Shown here: piece after piece, positions 1-12,724 of the stretch | How the letters are laid out: every line of letters begins with the position of its first letter | How positions within the stretch are numbered: the stretch's first letter is position 1 | NCBI GenBank assembly: GCA_963682175.1 | Contig: OY821777.1 | Location: 15,892,001-15,956,000 of the forward strand | Source of the DNA: Triglochin maritima | Lineage: Eukaryota; Streptophyta; Magnoliopsida; Alismatales; Juncaginaceae | DNA: 64,000 nucleotides | Direction: 5' to 3' | Position numbers and translations under genes: made by a program | The notes under the pieces: model-generated | What the model was told of the DNA's origin: nothing | The model's input: only the letters and a program-made list of their open reading frames with translations | Databases searched by the model: none

Positions 1-2919
1 AATCACCTCTATCCTTGATTTGGTAATGGTTACTGGATCTTGTGCTCACATAATTTTGATGTGCAGCTATTGAAGGATAGGAAGGAACTCATGGAGAACG
101 AGATGATATTGAAGATTGGAAATAGTACAACCATCGCTGCGATTGTACAAGATTCTATGGAGCTTCAATAGTCTAGTAATTTAAATTTATGCTTTGAAGA
201 ATGTTTGTTATATGCCTTCGATTAGCAAGAACATTTCTGTATCAAGTTTTAGATATGGATAAATTTTAATAAATATTTTAATTCTTGCTTGTCTATATCG
301 AAGAATAGAAATTTCTAGGCAAATACATTCATATAGAATGATTTCTATTTGCTTGAAATAAATAATAAACAAACTCAAACAAACAATAACAAAAGAGAAA
401 CTAAGATAACTCACGTGAATGATACAATCTTGCAGCACTATCGGATTGGTCAAATAAATGACCAAGAGACCTTTCAAGAAGAAAGGAACGAAAATGAATA
501 ACTAATTGGATATGATACATTCTAATGTATATGGTCCGATAAGTACAAGTGCAAGAGACGGTTTAAGGTACTTCATTTTGTTCACAGACAACTATAGTCA
601 TTATGCCTATATTTGTCTAATGGGAAGCAAAAGTGAATTCTTTGACAAGTTCAAGGAATCCGAGGATGAAGTAGTGAACCGACTCAACAAGAAAATCGAG
701 CCTCTATGAAAGGTTCGTAGGGGTGAGTGCTTAGAATACCTAATTTGACTCATTCCTAAAGTAGGAATAGGATATTGCCCGACATGGTTCGATCAATAAT
801 GAGTCAGTTTAAATTGCCTATTTACTTTTGGAATTATGCACTACAAATAATGACAAACTCACTAAATAATGTTCCATCCAAATCCGTGGAGAAAATGTCT
901 TGTGCGCTATGGAATTGAAAGACACCTAAGCTCCACTTTCTCAAGATTTGGGGTTGTGAGGTATACATCAAGAAATTGATGTCGACCAAGCTTCAACCAA
1001 AAGTGGATAAGTGCTTCTTTATAGGTTGTCCTCGTATGATAAGATGATACTACTTTTAGTGTATCACCTCCAATCGAAAGATTGTAGAGTGAGATATGGT
1101 TTTTCTGGAATTTCTGGAAAAGAGAGAAAAGTAGTGGGAGTAGAGTTAAGCTTGAGGAAACTCAAGATACTCTACGATATCATGATGTGAATGTTGCATT
1201 CAAAATCATGAAAGCCCAACCGAGATTCATTTGGTTAGTGGGAGCGTGAGCGAGATACCATTACAAGAAATTGTGAGAGAATCTCAATCATCCTCACCTA
1301 GTGTGCGTTCGAGAGTCGAACATGAACCTATTCCTCAAGAAATTGTGGAAGAAGTTCGAGAGACACAAGAAGAACCAAAAGAACTAAGAAGGTCAATGAG
1401 GGAAAGGAAGAAACCCAATAAGTATGTGGGACTTCATGAGATCATGGTACTAGATACCAAAGATCCCTCGACCTTCCGAGAAGCAATAGAAAAGACTCCA
1501 AACTATGGTTAAAAGCCATAGAATCTGAAGTAGAATCCATGTATGATAATCAAGTATGAAACTTGATTAGCCTTCCTCAAGAGAAAATATCATTTGGTAT
1601 AAATGAGCTTTTAGGAGGAAGATAGACATGGATAGTAACTTGACAACCTACAAAGCAAGGCTTGTAGCAAAAGTTATACTCAAAATCAAGAAATTGACTT
1701 TGATGAAATTTTTGAGAAGTTGCCATATTAAAATCTATTCGGATTATGCTCACTATTACCGCATTTCTCAATTGTGGGATATGGAAAATGGATATCAAAA
1801 TGGTGTTCCTTAAACAGGAACTTGGAGGAGGATATGTACATGGTACAACCTCAAGGTTTTGATGATCCAAATAGCAGCGAGAAGAAATGCAAGTTTCGAG
1901 AATCCATTTATGGATTGAAGCAAGCATCGGGGAGTTGGAACAAACGCTTTGACGAAGAGGTGAAGAAAATTCACTTTATTCAAAGTAAAGGAGTACCTTG
2001 TATATACAAGGAGATTAATGGGAGCCATGTAGTACTTCTGATCTTATATGTCGATGACATATTGCTCATGAGCAATCATATACCTTTGCATTAGCAAACG
2101 AGAAATTTCGTTGAAATCAGTGTATTCAATGAAAAGAAAAGGATGAGGCTCAACACATCTTGAGAATCAAGATACATTGAGATACATCCTGTAGACTCAT
2201 TGGCTTCGGTCAACGTGCATACATTGACAAGGTCTTTGGAAATGTTCAGGGTGAACAATTCCGATATGGACAATATGCCAATAAGTATGAGTATAGGTGT
2301 GCAACTCAAGAAGTCTCAATGTGCTCAATCACACAAAGACTTGGAGTACATGAAGGTATCCCTTATGCTTCGGCAAAAGGAAGGACCATGTACACAATGA
2401 CTTGCACAAGACTCAATATCTCGTATGCTCTAAACGTGACAAGTGGTCACCAATCCAACGCAAGTCCTAATCGTAGGATTGCGGTCAAGAATATTCTGAA
2501 GTACCTTAACCGGACTAAAGATAAAGTTCTTGTTTATGGAAGACAAAGGAGAAAATAGTTGAGGGCTGTTTTGATGCAATTCTTATAGGAATTCTAGACA
2601 ATAAGAGGTTGGACTGATGATGCGTCATCATTATCGAAGGTGGAGGTATGAGCTAGTGTAGTTAGGAGTAATATCACTACAGCTAACTCAACCACCAACG
2701 AAAGACAAAATAAATAAATAGGTGGACACAACAGTGACACAACTGATCCATTCAACAAACCTTCATACCAAGCTAAGAGACGAAATATATTTCGAGTCCA
2801 TGGATCCGAAGATCCATGTGGATTGGCTTGATAGGAGATTTGGGAAGGTTACCCTAGTTATTGATGTTTTATGCATTGAGAATGTATGTGAAAGAAAACT
2901 TTGATAACAAGTGGGAGAT
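1..2919 (+). pseudogene. Degenerate Ty1/copia pol (family A element 1)
   Basis: This is the internal region of a copia element that enters from the left edge. Fragments in order resemble the end of the protease/GAG pre-integrase part (1-480), integrase (500-1100), the acidic linker with a PQEIVEEVRE stretch (1231-1512), reverse transcriptase with the YVDDIL catalytic motif near 2047-2064, and an RNase H remnant to about 2900. Many stops and frameshifts break it, and about 100 codons of integrase are missing relative to the better copy at 6953-10216. It ends with a polypurine tract (gtgggagat) abutting the 3' LTR at 2920. It cannot encode a working polyprotein. Confidence is high because a closely related copy lies in the same window. 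Confidence 0.9.
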
Positions 2920-4971
2920 TGAAGGGAATGTGTTCTAAAAGTTTTACTTTTAAATGTCAATTATTATGAATTGAATGAGAAATCATTTTGTTCCTTGTCT
3001 TTGTTATTCGTCTTTTAGAAGTGTTAAGGAAGAGGCTCTTGGTCCTTAACCGTAGAGCTCTAAAAGATATTGGTTTACATAAAACAAAAGATATTCGCAA
3101 TCATGGTAATTAACATGGAACATTAATTACCGAGTTAAGATTGTCGTGTTGGTCATAGATCATTGTAGCTCTACAAGTGAGTGACGACACGGGTATGCAA
3201 AAGAGGAAAATATTACTTTTGTATACTGAATAGACCTAATAAGTAAAATATTATAGAAATGTGTTTCTGTGTCATTAATATTTTACTGTGTCTTTGGTCC
3301 TTTGATATGAGACTTATATCCGATCGCTTAAGGAGTTCTTAATTAGACTAGTGTCTTGAGCTATCGATGAGTGTAGTGTAAAGGCATTAGTTGGTTAAGT
3401 ACAACTTTTGTTGGAGAAGATAGTTAGTCAAAAGACTATCATTGCCCCTCTTAATTGAGTGATGATATTAGTGGGCCCCTTGATAAAGCAAAGTTATAAT
3501 GTGCACAATGTGATTTGAGTTAAGTCACATATTTATAACTAGCTTAAAGAGATCAAGAAATGAATACTAAGACAAAGATGACACAATACTACTTTGTGTG
3601 TATTCTTAATATCATGAGGCAAGGGACGGACACAAGTGGTGCACACCATCACTAAATGGATCGGGTTTTGGTTCGAGTGGAATTAAGACATCTAACTAAT
3701 TGGGAGCTATAATGTGTAGCTAGATACCGCTTATAGTTTGTGATATTAAGCTCTTAATATCACTGCCAACTTAGTTTAGATCCTCCCATAGGTCACACCA
3801 CAAAACTGGGAAACAAGGAATAGGGATTTTGAGTTCATAAGATGTGTCAGGTTTCATGTAGAAAATATGACACATGGGGTGAACAAAGCAAAATCAAAGT
3901 TATGTTGTGATTAATAACATAATTAGAATCTAAATTAAATTCATATGTGATGTAAATATTATGGGGTGTAATGATTGATCATTACATAGGATAATATGTT
4001 ACATAAGTTGTGAATTTACTACTAATCCCGAAATGTCAAATTTTGTAGGGGTTAAACCGAAATTTGACAAGTCTGCAAAACAGTGCTCAAACGGTCGACC
4101 GGATAGCAGTAAACGGTCGACCGGTAGGGCACGGTCGACCGGACGAGTCTCGACCGATAACAGGGAATTTTCATCTGTTCGAATGGTCGACCGAAAGTGA
4201 TTGGTCGGTGGACCGAACATTGCGATGGAATAATTCCTATTACGAACGGCTGACCGAATGTTGAACGGTTGACCGAAACATTGGTTCGAGCGGTCGACCG
4301 CACCTTGAAACGGTCGACCGGTCCAGACGGTTTTATGCAGAATTAATTTAAGAATTAATTAGATCATGCATGGAATTGGTCCATAATTGATTTAATTCGT
4401 GGCTAAGATTATTTATTAATAAATAATGGATGGTTAGATGGAATTTTGCATGGAATCATGGGCAAGAGGTTGCACATGAATAGGTAATTTGGAGAGAACC
4501 TATAAATACAAGGTTATCTCATTACCTCCTTAATTAATTCATTATTTTTCTTATGCAAAATATCTCTCCATAATTCTCCACGAAAATTCCTTAATTATTA
4601 AGTTTAGTTTAGTTCTTAAGAGATCATCTTCTCAAGAGAATTAAAGAGGGGTTAGTAATTGGATTCTAAACCCAATCGGAGATTGAGAGACTAGCTTCCC
4701 TCTCTCCGATCTTGTTTAGAGTTTGGTGAAGACTCGGAGGCATCCGGCGCAGCGAGGAGCATCCCAACGGTCTCCGAATCTTCGAGAAGTTTTAGAGAAC
4801 TTCTAGGTATGAATTTCGGAGCTCCTTTATGTTTGTTTTAATAGAGTTTTTGAAACTAGCTTGTTAAAACAAACCGATGCATGCAATAGATTCTAGAAAA
4901 TTGAAAATCGATCCTTATTATACATAAAAATTCGAAAAATATATATGTATAATTAAACATGAAATCCAACA
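2920..4971 (+). repeat. 3' LTR of family A copia element 1
   Basis: The LTR starts TGAAGGGAATG directly after the polypurine tract and ends AATCCAACA. It shares long stretches with the LTRs at 6499, 10217, 30621 and, reversed, 13344. A TATA box (TATAAATA) lies at 4501-4508. U3 holds a dyad array at 4085-4325. The element sits inside the gag of a minus-strand copia element, whose sequence resumes at 4972. The left LTR is outside the window, so the target duplication cannot be tested. Confidence 0.9.
4085..4325. promoter_or_regulatory. CGGTnnACCG dyad array in family A LTR U3
   Basis: About nine copies lie in 240 bp. Exact CGGTCGACCG copies begin at 4092, 4114 and 4132, with two more near 4297 and 4312. 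Variants include TGGTCGACCG (4184), CGGTGGACCG and CGGTTGACCG. The first pair has a 12-bp spacer. The array ends about 175 bp upstream of the LTR TATA box, which places it in the enhancer position of U3. Function as a binding site is inferred. Confidence 0.75.
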
Positions 4972-5593
4972 ATCTTGTCTTTTCTTCTTCTTTCTTTGCT
5001 CGTGTACCTCCAACGAGCTAGCTAGATCATCAATAGTCATTTTCTCGAGGTCCTTTGATTCCTCGATTGCGCACACCACATTCTCGAAGTCCTCGGTGAG
5101 AGAATGCAACACCTTCTCCACCACTCTTCCTTCGGTCAGCGCCTCCCCATTTCCTTTTAATTTGTTCGCCACCATGTCAACTCTCGTCACGAAATCAGCA
5201 ACACCTTCCGATTCCTTCACTTTTAACGCCTCGAAGCATTTGGTGGCGCACTTACCTCACTCGATCAGCACCCTTGTAGCTCCTCTCAAGGGTGTCCCAC
5301 GCCTCCTTCGACGTCTTCGCTTCAGCGATCTTTTCAAAGCCACTCTCATCCACCGCTTGGAAGAGAAGGAAGAGAGCACTCTTATCTTTGGCTCTTCTCT
5401 CCTTTTGTGCTTTGATTTGTGCGACGGTTTCTTCTCCCGTCTCGGCCTCCTCCTCGAAGCCGCTCTCCACAAGATCCCAAGCATCATGCGCACCCAGCAG
5501 CGCAGGCATTTGGATACTCCAATTGTCGTAGTTGCCTTTCGACAATCGAGGCAACGACGCATGACCAAACGAGGTCATTCCCGAGCTTCCCAT
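4972..5593 (-). pseudogene. Copia gag fragment (family E, minus strand)
   Basis: Read on the minus strand from 5593, the protein begins MGSSGMTSF and contains a UBN2/DUF4219-type copia gag (GNYDNWSIQM, SKEAWDTLERSYKG). After a frame change near 5250 it continues as the second half of gag (ADFVTRVDMVANKL, LTEDFENVVCAIEE). It stops abruptly at 4972 because a family A element has inserted there; the rest of the polyprotein would lie left of that insertion. A primer-binding site and a 5' LTR sit immediately upstream at 5601-6348, so orientation and identity are secure. Gag packages element RNA in virus-like particles. Confidence 0.85.
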
Positions 5594-5600
5594 CGGACGA

Positions 5601-5613
5601 GGCTCTGATACCA
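5601..5613 (-). other. Primer-binding site for initiator tRNA-Met
   Basis: On the minus strand this reads TGGTATCAGAGCC, the standard copia primer-binding site complementary to the 3' end of initiator tRNA-Met. It lies two bases inside the LTR edge at 5616 and about 10 bases before the gag start codon. Confidence 0.85.
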
Positions 5614-5615
5614 GA

Positions 5616-6348
5616 TGTTGGAGGACGGGAGGAGGACGGGGAGCTACTGATCAACCCACCACAGGAGATTACCTGTCTCCTGGGCTACAGGGACCGCTGA
5701 TTGGCGGTCCCCAACCGCCAATTGGTGGTCCCCAACCGCCAATTGGCGGTCTAAAAGGCACGCCTCGTGTGCTGCCTTAGACCACCCTGATCACCATTCA
5801 TTTTGCCTTCTTTTGATTCCACTAGATCCATTCTTGATCTATGTTACTGGGGGGGCACGAAGGAAAGAAGGTGGCTCTCTACTCACAAAGCAAAAAATCG
5901 ATTTTGCAATGCACACTCTTCTTCTTCTTTCTACTCACATACTCACTCTTTTCTCACACAATTTCGTGGCTCAACTTCTAATGCTTGATATATGTTGTTG
6001 TTGTATTGTTGTTGTGTTACAAATGGTGAATTCTAGTGCTTTATATAGGCACTTACATGACCCTACAACTTCCAAACATAAAGACTACATAAACATGATC
6101 ATTGAAGATCATTACACCCTCTACTTAAATTGCATACATAATTAGGACGAAAATTACTCAAAAAATGAAAAGACTCTTGTCTCTTCCACTCCCTCAACCT
6201 TTTGTCTTCTCATGTGTTGACTCATCTCCTCCTTGATGTGTCATCAAGCACTGATGATGTGGCGGGTGACTAGGACGCCACATAGGGTTAAGTTGCCACA
6301 TAGGATTAAGTTCAATTCTCAATAATAACTTCTTCTTCAAATTTAACA
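5616..6348 (-). repeat. 5' LTR of minus-strand copia element (family E)
   Basis: The plus-strand edges read TGTTGGAGG at 5616 and ATTTAACA at 6348, so the LTR has TGTT...AACA ends. It is 733 bp and lies directly upstream of the primer-binding site. It carries a 21-bp tandem palindrome repeat at 5700-5750. Sequence to its right (6349 on) is MULE transposase, so this element inserted into the MULE; the candidate target duplication on that side is ATGTA. Confidence 0.75.
5700..5750. repeat. 21-bp tandem repeat of CCGCCAATTGGCGG palindrome
   Basis: Two and a half units of 21 bp (starting 5701, 5722, 5743) each carry the 14-bp palindrome CCGCCAATTGGCGG or a one-base variant, joined by TCCCCAA. 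It lies in the family E LTR near its PBS end. Confidence 0.8.
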
Positions 6349-6498
6349 ATGTATTTTTTTCTGGTCATAAACTCTTCAACTGCTACATCAACTGGTGATA
6401 TTGAGTTACAATATGAGATCTTGCCAAATTATTGTTTGTTGTTATCACGGTGTGGACTGTCGGTACATAAAATTCATTCCACGACTCAACGACGTCCA
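6349..6498 (-). pseudogene. MULE transposase C-terminal remnant left of family A insertion
   Basis: The frame from ...LFVKIMD (12195) continues after removing the family A element as VVESWNEFYVPTVHTVITT until a stop. The piece is only 150 bp because family E inserted at 6348. Confidence 0.6.
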
Positions 6499-6947
6499 TG
6501 AAAGGAATGTGTTCTAAAAGTTTTACTTTTATATGTCAATCGTTATGAATTGAATTTGCAAACATTTTGTTCCTTGATTATTGTATTCGTCTTTTGAAAA
6601 TGTTAAGGAAGAGGCTCTTGGTCCTTAACCGTAGAGCTATAAAAGATAATGGTTCACATAAATTAAAAGTTATTTACAATCATGATAATTAACATGGAAC
6701 ACTAATTACCGAGATAAGATTGTCGTGTTGGTCATCGATTATTGTAGCTCTACAAATATTTAACGACACGAGTATACAAAAGAGGAAAATGGTTACTCTT
6801 AAATATTAAATAGACCTAGCAAGTAAAACATTTAAGATTTGTGTTATGTGTCATTAATACTTTCACTGTGTCTTGAATCCTAAGATATGAGACTTATGTC
6901 ATTTCACATAAGAAGTATTCAATTTGATTATTGTCAAAAGCTACCAA
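6499..6947 (+). repeat. Truncated 5' LTR of family A copy 2
   Basis: It matches the first 450 bp of the 3' LTR at 10217 (for example AGAGCT..AAAGATAATGGTTCACATAAA). The match stops near CAAAAGCTAC and pol sequence follows. U3 array, TATA box, R and U5 are absent. Confidence 0.85.
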
Positions 6948-6952
6948 TTTGA

Positions 6953-9900
6953 TGATTGGGTAATTGACACGGATCTTGTGCTCACATAATTTCTAATGTG
7001 CATCTACTAAAGAATAGAAAGGAACTTGTGAAAAACGAGATGATTTTGAAGGTTGGAAATGGTGCAAGCATTGCTGCGATTGCACAAGGTTCCGTGGAAC
7101 TTCAATTATCTAGTGGTTTAAATTTATGTTTAAATAACGTCTATTATGTGTCTTCGATTAACAAGAATATTATTTATGTGTCATGTTTGGATATGGATAA
7201 TTTTAATATAAATATTCCAAACTCTTGCTTGTCTATATCGAAAAATGGAATTTTCTATGCACATGCATTCATAAGGAATGGTCTTTATTTGCTTGAATTA
7301 AATAATAGACAAATTTAAACATCAATAACAAAAGGCTTAAAACTACTCACGTGAATGATACACACTTGTGGCACTATCGTCTTGGTCACATAAATGAAAA
7401 AAAACATCAAGAAATTACAAGAAGCTAACCTTCTTCGTCAACTTGATTTTAAATCATTGGAGATGTGCGAACCTTGCATAATAGGCAAAATGACCAAGAG
7501 GCCTTTCAAGAAGAAAGGTCCAAGAGAGAATAACTTGCTGGATTTCATACATTCCGATGTATGTAGTCCGATGAGTACAAGTGCAAGAGACGGTTTAGGT
7601 ACTTCATTACGTTCACAGATGACGATGGTCGTTATGGCTATATTTATCTAATGAGAAACAAAAGTGAATCCTTTGACAAGTTCAAAGGAATTCAAGAATG
7701 AAGTAGAGAACCAACTCAACAAGAAAATCAAGTCTCTACGAATGGATTGTGGATGTGAGTACTTAAGTACCGAATTTGATTCGTTCCTAAAGGAGTATAG
7801 TATTGTACCGCAGCTCACTCCGCCCAGAACACCTCAACGGAATGGGGTATCCGAAAGGAGAAATAGGACATTGGTCGACATGGTTCGATCAATGATGAGT
7901 CAAGCTGAATTGCCACTTTACTTTTGGAGTTATGCACTAGAAGTTGCGGCTTACACACTAAATAATGTTCCATCCAAATCTGTGGAGAAAATGCCTTATG
8001 AGTTGTGGAGTGGTAAAACACCTAAGCTCAATTTTCTCAAGATTTGGGGTTGTGAGGCATACGTCAAAAGATTGATGTCGACCAAACTTCAACCAAAAAT
8101 AGATAAGTGTTTCTTTATAGGTTATCCTCGTGAGACAAGAGGATACTACTTTTGGCATATAACCTTTAATCGAGTGATTATAGAGAGGGATGTCGTATTT
8201 CTAGAAAAAGAATTTCTAGAAAGAGTAAAAAGTACTGGGAGTAGAATTGTGCTTAAGGAAACACAAGATCATGATATGAATAATAACATTCAAGATCATG
8301 AAGGCCCAACCGAGGTTCCTTTGGTTAGTGGGAGCTTAAGTGAGAGACCATCGCAAGTAATTGTGATAGAAACTCAATCATCCCCACCTAGTGTACGTTC
8401 AATAATCGAACACGAACCAATTCCGCAAGAAATTGTGGAAGAAGTTCGAGAAGTACACGTAGAACCAAAAGAACTTAGAAGGTCAACGAGGGAAAGGAAG
8501 AAACCCAATATGTATTTGGGATTTCATGAGATCGTGGTATTTGATACCAATGATCCATCGACCTTTCAAGAAGCAATGGAAAGAGAGAACTCCAAACTAT
8601 GGTTCAAAGCCATGGAATACGAAATAGAATCCATGTATGACAATGAAGTTTGGAACTTGGTTGACCTTCCTCAAGGAAACAAAGCCATTCAAAATAAATG
8701 GGTTTTTAAGAGGAAGATGGACATGGATGGGAACTTGACAACCTACAAAGCAAGACTTGTAGGAAAAGGTTTCACTCAAGTTCAAGGAATTGACTATAAT
8801 GAAATTTTTTCACCGATTGCCATGTTCAAGTCTATTCGGATTATGCTCGTTATTGTCGCATTTCATGATTATGAGATATGATAAATGGATGTCAAAACAA
8901 CGTTCCTTAATGGGAACTTGGAGGAGGATGTGTACATGATACAACCTCAAGATTTTGGAAATCCAAAGAATAACGAGAAAGTATGCAAGCTTCAACGGTC
9001 CATCTATAGATTGAAGCAAGCATCAAGGAGTTGAAACAAGCGCTTTGACGAGGAAGTCAAAAAGATTCACTTCATCCAAAGTAAGGAAGAGCCTTGTATA
9101 TAAAAGAAGGTTAGTGGGATCCACATAGTGTTTTTGATCTTATATGTCGATGACATACTCCTCATGAGAAATCATATACATTTGCTTGAGCAAACGAAAA
9201 GTTCATTGAAATCTGCATTTTCAATAAAAGACAAGGGTGAGGGTAAATACATCTTGGGAATCAAGATATATACAGATAGATCCCGTAGACTCATTGGCCT
9301 AACTCAATGTGCATACATTGACAAGGTCTTGGAAAGATTCAACATGAACAACTCCAAAAAGGGAAATGTGCTAATGAGTATGGGTGTGCAACTCAAGAAG
9401 TCTCAACGTGCTGAAACACGTAAAGACTTGGATTATATGAAAGATATTCCTTATGCTTCGGTAGTAGGATCAATCATGTATGTTATGACTTGCACAAGAC
9501 CCGATGTCTCGTATGCTCTAAGTGTGACAAGTCTTCACCAATCCAATGCCGGTCCCGATCATTGGACTGCGGTCAAGAATATTCTGAGGTACCTTAACCA
9601 GACTAAAAGATAAGTTTCTTGTTTATGAAGGACAAAGGGAGCTAATAACCGAGGGCTATTCGGATGCGAGTTTCATGAGTGATCCAGACGATAGGAGGTC
9701 TCAATCAGGATATGTCTTCCTTCTGAATGGTGCAGTCGTGGGTTGGCGAATTCGGAAGCAAACCACTACGGCCACTCAACCACCTCTTCCGAAGTGATGG
9801 TTGTCTCTGAAGAGGGCAAGGAAGGAGTGTCGATTAAGAAGTTCCTTGAAGAGCTTGGAGTAGTTTCCTCGAGCGATGGACCAATAGAGCTATTTTGCTA

Positions 9901-10216
9901 CAATAGTGCATCTATCTCGCAAATCAAGGACCCAAATGCATCACAATGTGAAGTACATGGATCGCAAGTACTTTGTCACACGTGACTTCATCGACGAAGA
10001 CAAAATAATTTTTTATGGGTGGACACAAACAACAACACAGCTGATCCATTCACCAAACCCTTATCTCAAGCCAAAGGCGAAATGCAATTTGAGTCCATGG
10101 GTCTGAGGAACCATGTGGAGTGACTTGATGAGTGATTTGAGAGGGTTATCCTAGTTATTAATGTTTTATACATTGAGGATGTATATGAATGAAGACTTTG
10201 ATAACAAGTGGGAGAT
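6953..10216 (+). pseudogene. Copia pol polyprotein (family A copy 2)
   Basis: Domains in order: end of the protease/GAG pre-integrase region (6998-7500, with LRQLDFKSLEMCEPCIIGKM), integrase core and C-terminus in the long open stretch 7664-8881 (TPQRNGVSERRNRTLVDM, KIDKCFFIGY), acidic linker (IPQEIVEEVRE), reverse transcriptase start (NKWVFKRKMD, YKARLVGKGF), then a stop at 8881, RT continuation with YVDDILLM at 9146-9169, and RNase H in 9640-10000. In-frame stops at 8881, in the RLKQAS region near 9033, near 9103 and after 9613 disable it. It is the best pol copy in the window and defines family A. A polypurine tract (gtgggagat) precedes the 3' LTR. Confidence 0.9.
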
Positions 10217-12189
10217 TGAAAAGAATGTGTTTTAAAAGTTTTACTTTTATAGGTCAATTGTTATGAATTGAATGTGCAAACATTTTCTTCCTTGATTATT
10301 GTATTCGTCTTTTGGAAGTGTTAAGGAAGAGACTCTTAGTCCTTAACAGTAGAGCTCTAAAAGATAATGATTCACATAAATCAAAAGTTATTCATAATCA
10401 TGGTAATTAACGTGGAACATTAATTACCGAGATAAGATTGTCGTGTTGGTCATCGAATATTGTAGCTCTACAAATATTTGACGACACGAGTATATAAAAG
10501 GGGGAAATGGTTACTTTTATATATTGAATAGACCTAGCAAGTGAAACATTATGGAATTGTATTATGTGTCATTTATGTTTTCATTATGTTTTGAATCCTA
10601 AGATATGAGACTTATATCTTCCCACATTAGAAGTGTTTGATTTGATTATTTTCAAAAACTATCAATGAGTATAGTGACAAATGCAATAATTGGTTGAGCT
10701 TGACTTGTGATGGAAAAGATAGGTAGTCAAAATATTGTCATTGCCCCTCTTAATTTAGTGATGATATTAGTGGGCTCTTGATAAAGCAAAATTATAATGT
10801 GCACAATTGAGTTAAGTTACATATTTATAATTAGCTTAAAGAGATCAAGAAATGAATATAATATAAAGGTGACACATTTATACTTTGTATATATTTCTAA
10901 TATCATGTGGCAAGGGATAGACACAAATGGTGCACTTACATCACCAAATGGTTCGTGTTTGGTTCGAGTGGAACAAGACATCTATGCTAATTGGGTAACT
11001 ATAATGTGTAGCTAGATACCGCTTATAGATTGGAAAATTGAGTGTTTAATATCGCTGACAATTTAGCTTAGATCCTTCGATAGGTCACAATACAAAATTG
11101 GGAAACAATAATCTTTATTTTAATAAAGGCAAAAATCGGACAAAACGGTCGAACGTTTTCCGGAGACCGGTCGATCAAAATTCACAGTAGATGTTATGTG
11201 TGCCAACGGTCGACCGGATAGGATTTGTCGGTCGACCAAAATACTCCAGGAGCTCTTTCCTAGATTAATAGGTCAACAGGTAGAAGTCGTGGTTCGACCA
11301 AAAATTTCCAGGAACTTTCGTGAATTTTTCTTGGTGGTAATCGGTCGACCGACTAATGACTCGGTCCGACCGGAAACTTTCAGTAGTTGTTTCTCGTGTA
11401 GAATCGATCGAACGTTTATGTGTTTTGTTCGACTGGAAAATCACAGTAGCTTTGGTAGCATGTGATGGGTCGACCGAAGGATTTCGTGGTCCAACTGAAA
11501 TCACGTTTACTAACAATTGGTCGACCGATAAGTTATTTTCGGTCGATCGTTCAGTACGTTTTTTCTAGAATTATTAAGAGAATAATTAAGATCATGGGCT
11601 GGGTTAATTCCAACTGTGGTCAAATGTTATTGAGGATGATTATGTGGCAAATTGTGATTGGTTTAAGGGAGAGAATAGCAAGAGATCATAGTTAGAGAAT
11701 AATTCATGATGTGGGTGATTTGGGAGGCTATAAATAAGTCCTCTCACCTACTTGTTTGATATATGAATGCAAAAATTCTCTCTCCCTAACCTCTCCACTA
11801 ACCCATCTGAATTTGTCTTAGTTGTTTCAAGCTTTTGTAGATTACATGTCGTGGAGCTTTAGAGGGGTTATTACCTAGATTCTAATCTTAATTAGAGATT
11901 GATTGGTTAGCTCCTTTCGCTCTAATCTTATTTAGAGTTTGATGAACACTTGGAGACGAATCGGCAAGCGATTCAACGGGCATCGAAACTCTGGATCTTC
12001 ATAAAGCTTTTAGAGAACCTTTGTGTATGATCATCTCTTCTTTGTTTATTTTAATATATATAGACTTGCATGATATTGGAATAAACACAAAATAATGTAC
12101 ATGAAATCACTGAAAATATGAATATCGATCTTGTATGCATGTATAATGTTTTTTAAATATACACAAACATAGGGACCCGAAATCCTACA
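10217..12189 (+). repeat. 3' LTR of family A copy 2
   Basis: It starts TGAAAAGAATG after the polypurine tract and ends ATCCTACA; 1973 bp. TATA box TATAAATA at 11729-11736. The dyad array fills 11150-11560, ending about 175 bp upstream of the TATA box. Confidence 0.9.
11150..11560. promoter_or_regulatory. Dyad array (GGTCGACC type) in family A LTR U3
   Basis: About fourteen full or degenerate sites. Exact CGGTCGACCG occurs near 11209 and 11340; the rest differ by one or two bases (for example CGGTCGACCA, TGGTCGACCG, CGGTCGATCG). Pairs are separated by 10-12 bp, and pairs are followed by a TTCCAGGA- or TTTCAGTAG-like stretch, giving units of roughly 65 bp. Confidence 0.7.
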
Positions 12190-12194
12190 GTCCA

Positions 12195-12349
12195 TTATTT
12201 TGACAAATAATTTGTTCAAATGGAGAAATGTCATAAAAACATGGTTGTGATTTGCATACCGTGTGCCCCTCGTAAGACATTATTGAAGTTTTCCGACATA
12301 TTTGTTGTCATAGATCTGAAACGTCGACCCCTATCGTGACAACAAGTCC
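12195..12349 (-). pseudogene. MULE transposase C-terminal segment (SMTTNMSENFNNVL)
   Basis: On the minus strand, the reading frame arriving from ...LERWT at 15760 continues across the removed family B insertion as CCHDRGRRFRSMTTNMSEN, the well-known MULE motif (TTNMAESFN-type) after the catalytic domain, then MQITTMF and, after a one-base shift, MTFLHLNKLFVKIMD. It is bounded by the AGTCC and GTCCA duplications of two separate insertions. Confidence 0.8.
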
Positions 12350-12724
12350 TGTTGACTTTTTGGCCTTAATCTATGTTTTAATAATTTAATCAACCTAATC
12401 TTAATCACAATCAAATGTAGTGTTGCACACATAATGTATAGAAGATACATTGTATTGTGCTAACATCCACATGTATTCAAGACTCAAGGAAGAATGGAAT
12501 AAAGTCAAGACATGTAACCAAGCTTATTGAAGACATGTCATTTTACCTTTATTTTGAGTCTTAGGAACTTATATAAACTTGAGCATACAAGAGTTAACGC
12601 TCACTCATATACACACTACCTTCCTTGTAGAAGTCACACACAAAATTTTACATCAATTAGACTTCATTAGATCACCCAACCCGTAGTCGGAAAATCACTT
12701 AAAACGAAACACGGATTTCCTGTG

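Larger units (their letters stand above)
6499..12189 (+). mobile_element. Ty1/copia element, family A copy 2, internally deleted
   Basis: Both ends are found: TGAAAGGAATG at 6499 and ATCCTACA at 12189, flanked by a perfect GTCCA duplication (6494-6498, 12190-12194). The 5' LTR is cut to about 450 bp (6499 to about 6947) and joins directly to the protease/pre-integrase region, so most of the 5' LTR, the primer-binding site and gag are gone. The 3' LTR (10217-12189) is full length. It is inserted in the MULE transposase gene. Confidence 0.9.

Noticed and set aside
5096..5608. Plus-strand open frame of 170 codons
   Set aside because: It is antisense to the copia gag at 4972-5593, whose protein is recognisable.
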